This document shows, piece after piece, positions 26,320 to 32,232 of a stretch of 32,232 nt of DNA (position 1 is its first letter; every line of letters begins with the position of its first letter). The notes under the pieces are model-generated. The model saw only the letters and a list, made by a program, of their open reading frames with translations, had not been told where the DNA came from and did no database searches. The position numbers and the translations under genes were made by a program. Source of the DNA: Lacticaseibacillus manihotivorans DSM 13343 = JCM 12514 (GTDB lineage Bacteria; Bacillota; Bacilli; Lactobacillales; Lactobacillaceae). Location of the stretch: the NCBI RefSeq assembly GCF_001435035.1, contig NZ_AZEU01000116.1, positions 1 through 32,232 on the forward strand, in the 5' to 3' direction.

Positions 26320-26346
26320 GAGTGAGCAGCGATGCTCACTCTTTTT
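26320..26346 (+). terminator. Leader terminator/attenuator before rimP
   Basis: GAGTGAGCA (26320-26328), loop GCGA, TGCTCACTC (26333-26341), then TTTTT (26342-26346). This is a complete intrinsic terminator placed about 25 bases after the predicted transcript start and before the first gene. A GGAGG at 26316-26320 and an in-frame ATG at 26332 lie in the hairpin, so a ribosome starting there would melt it. It may serve in feedback by NusA, which affects hairpin-dependent termination. Confidence 0.65.
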
Positions 26347-26388
26347 CATGGACGATGTCAACTCCAATACAAGTTAAGGGGGGGAAGT

Positions 26389-26862
26389 ATGAGTACAGTT
26401 GTCGAAACCGTGTCTGCGATCGTGAATCCGATTTTGGCTGACAACGGCTTTTATCTCAGTGATATTGAATTCGTTAAAGAAGGCGGCAGTTGGTATTTAC
26501 GCGTTTACGTGGACAAAACCGGCGGCATTTCACTGAATGAATGCGTGTTGGTATCCGAGGCGCTGTCTGAAAAGCTCGACGCCATGGATCCCGATCCGAT
26601 CCCGCAAGCTTATTTTTTGGAGGTCTCAAGCCCTGGTGCCGAACGTCCTTTAAAAAACGAGCAAGATTATCAAAATGCAGTGGGCGATTATATTCACATT
26701 TCACTGTTTTCCAAAGTTAATGGCAAGAAAGTCTATGAAGGCACACTCAAGTCCCTTGATGCCGAAACATTGACTTTGACGCTCAAGGATAAGGCGCGTA
26801 AATTCGATCAAGAATTCCAACGCAGTGCCATTGCCAAGGCGCGCTTAGCCATCGAGTTTTAA
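26389..26862 (+). CDS. Ribosome maturation factor RimP
   Basis: RimP assists late assembly of the 30S subunit. From the ATG at 26389 it is 157 residues, matching the usual length. It follows a purine-rich AAGGGGGGGA. The N-terminal domain contains LADNGFYLSDIEFVKEGGSWYLRVYVDK and the signature SPGAERPLK, and the C-terminal SH3-like domain follows. An in-frame upstream ATG at 26332 with GGAGG ahead would add 19 residues, but it sits inside the leader hairpin and the extension resembles nothing in the family. It is the first gene of the nusA operon. Confidence 0.95.
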   Translation: MSTVVETVSAIVNPILADNGFYLSDIEFVKEGGSWYLRVYVDKTGGISLNECVLVSEALSEKLDAMDPDPIPQAYFLEVSSPGAERPLKNEQDYQNAVGDYIHISLFSKVNGKKVYEGTLKSLDAETLTLTLKDKARKFDQEFQRSAIAKARLAIEF

Positions 26863-26884
26863 TCTGTAGAAAAGGAAGATCAGT

Positions 26885-28060
26885 ATGTCAAAGGAAATGA
26901 TTGAGGCGCTTGACGCCTTAGAGCAAGAAAAAGGCGTGAAAAAAGCCATCGTTATCGATGCGCTGGAACAAGCCTTGGCCAGTGCTTATAAGCGCAACTA
27001 CAACCAAGCGCAAAACGTTGAAGTGACGTTTGATCAAGATCGTGGTGACATCCACGTTTATGCGGTCAAAGAAGTCACTGAAGAAGTGTTTGATTCCCGC
27101 TTGGAAGTCAGCTTAAAAGATGCATTAGCGATCAACCGCGCTTATGAAATCGGCGACGAGATCCGCTTTGAAGTCACCCCTAAAGACTTCGGCCGCATCG
27201 CTGCCCAAACGGCCAAGCAAGTGATCATGCAGCGTGTGCGTGAAGCCGAACGTTCTATCGTCTATGATGAATATTCTCAATATGAAGAAGAAATCATGTC
27301 TGGTGTGGTGGAACGGCGCGATAACAAGTTCATCTATGTGAACTTAGGCAAGATCGAAGCCGTCCTCGGCAAGCAAGATCAAATGCCAAACGAACACTAC
27401 GAAGCCCATGATCGCATCAAGGTGTACGTCACCAAAGTTGAAAATGCCACCAAAGGCCCACAAGTCTTCGTGTCTCGGACCAACCCTGGTTTAGTCAAGC
27501 GCTTATTTGAACAAGAAGTGCCTGAAATTTTTGACGGCGTCGTCGAAATTGCTGGCATCGCTCGCGAAGCCGGCGATCGCACCAAGTTAGCGGTGCGTTC
27601 TAATAACCCAAGTGTTGACCCAGTCGGCACAACAGTTGGCCCTAAAGGTGCGCGTGTCCAAGCAGTGGTCAACGAATTGTCTGGCGAAAACATGGACGTG
27701 GTGCAATACGAAGAAGATCCAGTTGATTATATCGCCAACGCCTTAAACCCAGCGCAAGTCATCGCCGTGCAGTTCAACGACGAAGACAACGACCGTTCTT
27801 GCACGGTCATCGTGCCTGATTACCAATTGTCTTTGGCTATCGGTAAAAAAGGTCAAAACGCGCGCTTAGCTGCTAAGCTCACTGGCTACAAGATCGACAT
27901 CAAGCCAGAATCTGAAGTGGAATTCGTCGACGATGATGAATTTGCTGAAGACGACCAAGCAGCAGCGCAAACTGACGCTACCGTTGATGATCAACCAGCA
28001 ACTGAAACCGAAGCATCTGACGCGCCAGCTGAAGATCCTGAATCGGATTCAGCAGAATAG
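26885..28060 (+). CDS. Transcription termination/antitermination protein NusA
   Basis: NusA binds RNA polymerase and nascent RNA and modulates pausing, hairpin-dependent termination and antitermination. It is 391 residues. The N-terminal polymerase-binding domain covers about 1-125, S1 about 136-200 (SGVVERRDNKFIYVNLG), KH1 with GPKG at 252-255, and KH2 with GKKG at 320-323. The last 45 residues are an acidic Asp/Glu/Ala tail, as in many Lactobacillales. The ATG follows AAGGAAG. It may regulate its own operon through the leader terminator upstream of rimP. Confidence 0.98.
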   Translation: MSKEMIEALDALEQEKGVKKAIVIDALEQALASAYKRNYNQAQNVEVTFDQDRGDIHVYAVKEVTEEVFDSRLEVSLKDALAINRAYEIGDEIRFEVTPKDFGRIAAQTAKQVIMQRVREAERSIVYDEYSQYEEEIMSGVVERRDNKFIYVNLGKIEAVLGKQDQMPNEHYEAHDRIKVYVTKVENATKGPQVFVSRTNPGLVKRLFEQEVPEIFDGVVEIAGIAREAGDRTKLAVRSNNPSVDPVGTTVGPKGARVQAVVNELSGENMDVVQYEEDPVDYIANALNPAQVIAVQFNDEDNDRSCTVIVPDYQLSLAIGKKGQNARLAAKLTGYKIDIKPESEVEFVDDDEFAEDDQAAAQTDATVDDQPATETEASDAPAEDPESDSAE

Positions 28061-28069
28061 GAGGCCATC

Positions 28070-28375
28070 ATGGCAAAAGTTCGCAAGATCCCAATGCGTA
28101 AAGATTTGCTGAGTGGTGAGATGTTTCCTAAAAAAGAAATGGTCCGCATCGTTAAAAACGCTGACGGCACTGTTTCAATCGATCCCACGGGCAAAGCGGC
28201 TGGCCGCGGGGCTTATGTGGCCTTAAAGCCAGAAGCTATCGCGCAAGCCAAAGCCAAGAAAGTGATCGACAAAGCGTTTGAATTAGCTGTCGATCCGGCA
28301 TTTTATGATGAGTTGTTTGCCTACGTGGACCACAAGAAAGCCCGCATGGAACTCTTCGGAGATAAAAGCAAATGA
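28070..28375 (+). CDS. YlxR family RNA-binding protein (RnpM)
   Basis: This 101-residue protein of the YlxR (DUF448) family has the conserved RKIPMRKDLLSGEMFPKKE segment and the GRGAYV loop. Relatives bind RNA, and Bacillus YlxR has been renamed RnpM as a modulator of RNase P. AGGAGG overlaps the nusA stop nine bases before the ATG. Its stop overlaps the start of the next gene (ATGA). Confidence 0.94.
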   Translation: MAKVRKIPMRKDLLSGEMFPKKEMVRIVKNADGTVSIDPTGKAAGRGAYVALKPEAIAQAKAKKVIDKAFELAVDPAFYDELFAYVDHKKARMELFGDKSK

Positions 28376-28674
28376 CCCCACAACAACAAGCCGCTAATCT
28401 GTTAGGTTTAGCGCGCCGAGCTGGTAAGCTGACCATGGGCGAAGGGTTCGTCTTAAGTGCCATTCGCGATGGCAGTGCCAAGTTAGTGATCGTCGCTAAC
28501 GATGCCAGTGATAACACGAAAAAATTATTTACTGATAAAAGTAGCTTTTATGAGGTCCCGATCAATTCAAGTTTCACCAAGTTGGATATTTCCGATGCGA
28601 TCGGTGCACCGCGCACAGCAGTGGCTGTGCAAGACCAAGGTTTCGCCAAGAAGCTGATAAAGCTGCTCACCTAA
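28372..28674 (+). CDS. YlxQ, L7Ae-family K-turn RNA-binding protein
   Basis: This 100-residue protein of the L7Ae/L30e family binds kink-turn [33 protein letters not shown] and [15 protein letters not shown] match the family core. The ATG overlaps the ylxR stop by four bases, so translation is coupled. Its position between ylxR and infB is conserved in Firmicutes. Confidence 0.94.
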   Translation: MTPQQQAANLLGLARRAGKLTMGEGFVLSAIRDGSAKLVIVANDASDNTKKLFTDKSSFYEVPINSSFTKLDISDAIGAPRTAVAVQDQGFAKKLIKLLT

Positions 28675-28696
28675 ATTAAACAGGGAGCGTGAAGAA

Positions 28697-31519
28697 ATGG
28701 GCAAAAAACGAGTCTATGAATTTGCCAAAGAAATGAATGTCCCATCAAAAGCTGTCATTGAAGCAGCTGCGAAGGCGGGCATCGAATTTAAAGGTCATCA
28801 ATCGACCATGGAACCAGCACAAGAAGCAACAGTACGCAAAGCAATGGGTGGCACTAGCCAACCAGCTGCTAAGCCGGTTGAAAAAGCTGCTGCGCCAAAA
28901 GCTGAAACTAAGCCTGCAGAAAAGCCAGCTGCATCAAAGGCTGAAGCCAAACCTGCAACACAACCTGCACCTAGCACGCATCATGCCAGCCAAAAGACCA
29001 AAGATGGGAAGACTTTGATTTCCAAGTCTGCCATCCGCCGTCCACATGCAGCGCAACAATCCAATCAACGCGGTGGCCAAAACCGAAACAATAACCAAAA
29101 CAACGGTCGCCCACAATCTGGGAACCGGGAGAATAACCGCACGAACAATAACAACAACCGATCCAACGATCGCAACGCTCAAAGCAACAACGGGCGTCCA
29201 AACAATAACAACAATCGCAACCGTGACAATCGTCGCAATGACCGCAACCAACAAACTGGCCCAATGCCACGTGCTGGCCGCGCCACTGCTGCCAACTCTC
29301 AACCGCGTCCAGTTGCTGGCAATGACGAAAAGTTCATCCAACAATTGAAGCAACAACAAGCTGCCAAAGCGGCTAAGAAGCAACAACAAGAAGCAGCGCA
29401 AAAAGCGGCCCAACAACAAGCTGCTAAGCCTGCAGCCTCTGCTCGTCCGGCCCAACAAAGCCGTCCTGCTAACAACAATGCGCGTCCGGCTCAAAACAGT
29501 CGCCCACAAGCAACGGCTTCGCAACAACAAACCACTGCACCGCGTCCAGCCCGGAATCATTTTGAATCTGCGCCACAAGGCAATGATAATAATGGTCGCA
29601 ACAATAACTTCCGCGGTGGCCGTAACAATGGCCGCAACAACTTCGGTAACAACAACGGTAACGGCTACAACCGTAACAACCGTCGTAACAAGAAGAACAA
29701 GCGTCGCCAACAACAATCTGCACCAAAGAAGCCGATGCCACAGCGTAAAGATCGTCCGTTACCAGAAACTTTGGTTTACACCGTCGGCATGAACGCGCAA
29801 GATCTGGGTAAGATCTTGCACCGCGAACCAGCTGAAATCATCAAGAAGTTGTTCATGCTTGGTGTGATGGTCAACCAAAACCAATCTTTGGATAAAGACA
29901 CGATCGAATTGATCGCCACTGACTACGGCATTGACGCTCAAGAAAAAGTCCAAGAAGATATCACCGACTTGGATAAGGTCTTTGAAGAAGAAACGACTAG
30001 CACAGACAACTTGCAATCTCGGCCACCAGTGGTCACCATCATGGGTCACGTTGACCATGGTAAAACGACGCTTTTGGATAAATTACGTCACACGCATGTC
30101 ACTGAAGGCGAAGCCGGTGGGATCACCCAACATATCGGGGCTTACCAAACGCGCTTGAACGACCGTGTGATCACGTTCCTGGATACGCCAGGGCACGCGG
30201 CCTTCACGAACATGCGGGCGCGTGGTGCTGATATCACCGATATCATTGTCTTAGTTGTTGCTGCGGATGATGGTGTGATGCCTCAGACCATTGAAGCCAT
30301 CAACCATGCCAAAGCAGCGCATGCGCCAATTATCGTTGCGGTCAACAAGATCGATAAGCCAGGGGCTAACCCGAACCATGTCATGGAACAACTCGCAGAA
30401 TACGAATTGATTCCAGAATCATGGGGTGGCGACACCATTTTCGTTGAAATTTCTGCTAAGTTCGGCAAAAACATCGACGAATTGTTGGAAATGATCTTGC
30501 TGGAAGCTGACGTCTTGGAACTCAAGGCTAACCCTGATCAAAAGGCTGTCGGTACTGTGATCGAATCTCGTTTGGACAAAGGCCGTGGCCCAGTTTCCAC
30601 TGTTTTGGTTCAACAAGGGACTTTGCACATCGGCGATCCTGTCGTTGTCGGCAACACCTATGGCCGCATCCGGACCATGACCAACGATCGTGGTCGTCGG
30701 GTCAAGGAAGCCATTCCTGCAATGCCAGTTGAAATCACTGGGTTAAACGACGTGCCACAATCTGCTGATCGCTTCGTGGTCTTCGACGATGAAAAGACGG
30801 CTCGTGCGGCTGGTGAAGAACGTGCTAAGCGCGCGCAAGATAAAGAACGTCAATCCAACGCTCACGTCACCTTAGACAACTTGTTTGAAACGATGAAGGA
30901 AGGTCAACTGAAAGAAGTTGACGTCATCATCAAAGCCGACGTTCAAGGTTCTGTTGAAGCCATTGCGGGATCGCTTAAGAAGATCGAAGTTGAAGGCGTT
31001 CGCGTCAACATCATCCATCAAGCCGTTGGTGCCATCAACGAATCTGATGTGACCTTGGCCAGTGCGTCTAACGCCATCATCATCGGCTTTAATGTCCGGC
31101 CTACGCCACAAGCCAAAGCCCAAGCGGATCAAGACGATGTTGATATCCGCTTGCACTCTGTCATTTACAAGGCCATCGATGAAGTCGAAGCCGCGATGAA
31201 AGGTATGCTTGACCCAACCTTTGAAGAAAAAGTTACCGGTCAAATCACGGTTCGAGAAACCATCAGCGTTTCCAAAGTCGGCACCGTTATTGGTGGCTAC
31301 GTGGATTCCGGCTTCATCAAGCGTGACTCTAAAGTCCGCTTGATCCGTGACGGCATTGTGATTCACGAAGGCGAATTGGGTTCCTTGCGTCGTTTCAAAG
31401 ATGACGTTAAGGAAGTCAAGACCGGCTTTGAATTCGGGATGACGATCGCTAGTTACAACGACGTCAAGGAAGGCGACCAAATCGAAGCTTACTCCATGGA
31501 AGAAGTTCCAGTTAAGTAA
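28697..31519 (+). CDS. Translation initiation factor IF-2
   Basis: This GTPase places initiator tRNA on the 30S subunit and promotes subunit joining. It is 940 residues, at the long end of the family. A small N-terminal IF2 fold (1-50) is followed by about 300 residues of low-complexity Ala/Lys/Pro and then Asn/Arg/Gln/Gly-rich sequence. A second IF2 N-domain starts at about 355. The G domain has GHVDHGKT at 450-457, DTPGH at 496-500 and NKID at 550-553. Beta-barrel and C1/C2 domains follow. The ATG follows GGGAG (28683-28687). The disordered arm is larger than in Bacillus but common in lactobacilli. Confidence 0.98.
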   Translation: MGKKRVYEFAKEMNVPSKAVIEAAAKAGIEFKGHQSTMEPAQEATVRKAMGGTSQPAAKPVEKAAAPKAETKPAEKPAASKAEAKPATQPAPSTHHASQKTKDGKTLISKSAIRRPHAAQQSNQRGGQNRNNNQNNGRPQSGNRENNRTNNNNNRSNDRNAQSNNGRPNNNNNRNRDNRRNDRNQQTGPMPRAGRATAANSQPRPVAGNDEKFIQQLKQQQAAKAAKKQQQEAAQKAAQQQAAKPAASARPAQQSRPANNNARPAQNSRPQATASQQQTTAPRPARNHFESAPQGNDNNGRNNNFRGGRNNGRNNFGNNNGNGYNRNNRRNKKNKRRQQQSAPKKPMPQRKDRPLPETLVYTVGMNAQDLGKILHREPAEIIKKLFMLGVMVNQNQSLDKDTIELIATDYGIDAQEKVQEDITDLDKVFEEETTSTDNLQSRPPVVTIMGHVDHGKTTLLDKLRHTHVTEGEAGGITQHIGAYQTRLNDRVITFLDTPGHAAFTNMRARGADITDIIVLVVAADDGVMPQTIEAINHAKAAHAPIIVAVNKIDKPGANPNHVMEQLAEYELIPESWGGDTIFVEISAKFGKNIDELLEMILLEADVLELKANPDQKAVGTVIESRLDKGRGPVSTVLVQQGTLHIGDPVVVGNTYGRIRTMTNDRGRRVKEAIPAMPVEITGLNDVPQSADRFVVFDDEKTARAAGEERAKRAQDKERQSNAHVTLDNLFETMKEGQLKEVDVIIKADVQGSVEAIAGSLKKIEVEGVRVNIIHQAVGAINESDVTLASASNAIIIGFNVRPTPQAKAQADQDDVDIRLHSVIYKAIDEVEAAMKGMLDPTFEEKVTGQITVRETISVSKVGTVIGGYVDSGFIKRDSKVRLIRDGIVIHEGELGSLRRFKDDVKEVKTGFEFGMTIASYNDVKEGDQIEAYSMEEVPVK

Positions 31520-31548
31520 GCCAGGTTTGATTGCCCAAGGAGAAACCT

Positions 31549-31896
31549 ATGAAGCATCGTATTGGTCGGGTAGAAACCCAGATCCAACGTGAAATCGACG
31601 ACATTTTGTTAAAAGATGTCAACGATCCACGGGTGCAAGGTGTGACCATCACCGGCATCAATCTCACCGGCGACCTCCAAGAAGCCACCGTTTACTTCAG
31701 CATTCTTTCCGATGACGAAAAGAAAATCGCTGAAGCGCAAACAGGCTTAGATAAGGCCACTGGCTTGATCCGCCGCGAAGTCGGCCAACGCATCAAGTTA
31801 TTCAAAACGCCAGAAATCAAATTCGAGCAAGATAAGTCTGTGGCTTATGGTTCTCGGATCGATCAACTCTTGGCAGATTTGAAGAAGAAACAATAA
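31549..31896 (+). CDS. Ribosome-binding factor A
   Basis: RbfA is a 30S maturation and cold-adaptation factor. From the ATG at 31549 it is 115 residues, with the KH-like fold marked by RVETQIQREIDDILLKDVNDPR and the C-terminal RIKLFKTPEIKF. AAGGAG (31537-31542) lies six bases ahead. A TTG at 31531 in frame would include the Shine-Dalgarno sequence and is rejected. It is the last gene visible in the operon, followed by a strong terminator, whereas in many Firmicutes truB follows. Confidence 0.96.
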   Translation: MKHRIGRVETQIQREIDDILLKDVNDPRVQGVTITGINLTGDLQEATVYFSILSDDEKKIAEAQTGLDKATGLIRREVGQRIKLFKTPEIKFEQDKSVAYGSRIDQLLADLKKKQ

Positions 31897-31901
31897 CCAA
31901 C

Positions 31902-31937
31902 AAAGCGGTAGGACAAATTGTCCTACCGCTTTTGTGT
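31902..31937 (+). terminator. Terminator after rbfA
   Basis: AAAGCGGTAGGACAA (31902-31916) and TTGTCCTACCGCTTT (31918-31932) form a perfect 15-bp palindrome, followed by a T-rich tail (TTGTGTTCTTT). Confidence 0.92.
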
Positions 31938-31951
31938 TCTTTACGCGGACG

Positions 31952-32160
31952 AAAATCACTGAGCTCCAGCAAAAAGTATTCCGGCGGACTGGTCATGGCG
32001 ACCGAAGTAGAGCAATGACGCGAATTGGATAACTCGCAACTAGCTTCGCGTCGCCGCGAGTGGATCTCCTTGTCGCTGGACTCTAGGTAAAAAATCGCCA
32101 AGAGCGCCACGACTGATGACCAGTCCGCCTTCACACTTTTTGCTTGCGCTCAGTGATTTT
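31952..32160. repeat. Long branched palindrome D, after rbfA
   Basis: A 209-nt nested structure: AAAATCACTGAGC (31952-31964) with GCTCAGTGATTTT (32148-32160), 13 bp perfect; AGCAAAAAGT (31968-31977) with ACTTTTTGCT (32135-32144); GGCGGACTGGTCAT (31983-31996) with ATGACCAGTCCGCC (32116-32129), 14 bp perfect; TGGCGA with TCGCCA; TAGAG with CTCTA; and ACTCGC with GCGAGT at the core. The core TAACTCG (32030-32036) and CCGCGAGTGGATCT (32054-32067) is identical to that in element B. I see no gene in the remaining 72 bases to the window end. Confidence 0.9.
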
Positions 32161-32232
32161 TTAGGCGACGCAGGAGGATCGTAAGCAGGAGATAACAGCA
32201 CGGATTCCCTAATCAAATTTCCAGCGGTACAC

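Noticed and set aside
26332-26388. Longer RimP starting at the ATG at 26332
   Set aside because: The 19 extra residues are unlike the family and lie in a terminator hairpin. The ATG at 26389 gives the normal length. Kept only as a possible regulatory start.
28934-29716. 260-residue frame on the minus strand opposite infB
   Set aside because: It is antisense to the Asn/Arg-rich arm of IF-2. Its Leu/Val-rich composition is the mirror of AAC/CGC/CAA codons, and it has no start site.
30872-31480. 202-residue minus-strand frame opposite infB
   Set aside because: Shadow of the conserved IF-2 C-terminal domains.

Overview
This window looks like chromosome of a lactobacillus-like member of Lactobacillales. 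Base composition is near 50% G+C. The right two thirds is the conserved Firmicutes translation, envelope and replication block rpsB-tsf-(RNase H)-pyrH-frr-uppS-cdsA-rseP-proS-polC-rimP-nusA-ylxR-ylxQ-infB-rbfA. The dxr gene that sits between cdsA and rseP in Bacillus is absent, which fits a mevalonate-pathway lactobacillus. Several core genes (frr, uppS, proS, polC) start with TTG behind good Shine-Dalgarno sequences. No tRNA, rRNA, CRISPR array or intact insertion sequence was seen.

Region 1 (1-3.9 kb) holds a SWIM/SNF2 helicase and a small protein with a possible Tudor/KOW-like start. Region 2 (3.9-8.3 kb) is a NEAT-domain (heme or hemoprotein binding) surface-protein operon. It has a good promoter whose -10 overlaps a Fur-box-like sequence. 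The first gene has a signal peptide, six NEAT-like domains and a C-terminal membrane anchor, but a one-base deletion splits it into two frames. The second gene is a single-NEAT, membrane-anchored protein. Region 3 (8.3-10.2 kb, minus strand) holds two Rgg-family regulator units in the same frame. They are separated by one TAG stop that lies exactly in a 12-bp tandem duplication, so the ancestor was probably one double-Rgg polypeptide of about 627 residues. Region 4 (10.3-11.4 kb) holds a tRNA adenine-N6 methyltransferase and a GIY-YIG protein.

Region 5 (11.4-20.6 kb) runs from rpsB to proS. It has a strong rpsB promoter, several clean intrinsic terminators, an RNase H with a 9-bp minisatellite linker, and a 51-residue membrane protein with its own promoter. 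Region 6 (20.6-21.4 kb) is a roughly 0.7-kb gene-free stretch before polC, full of short hairpins, that I cannot identify. Region 7 (21.4-32.2 kb) is polC followed by the rimP-nusA-ylxR-ylxQ-infB-rbfA operon. The operon leader contains a terminator-like hairpin.

The most unusual features are four long multi-stem imperfect palindromes (109-209 nt) in intergenic spaces: after rpsB, after polC, before rimP and after rbfA. Two of them share an identical core, which suggests a dispersed structured repeat family. The other points of note are the double Rgg broken by a duplication, the NEAT frameshift, the replacement of the usual NEAT heme-ligand tyrosine by methionine in five domains, and the unexplained proS-polC spacer.
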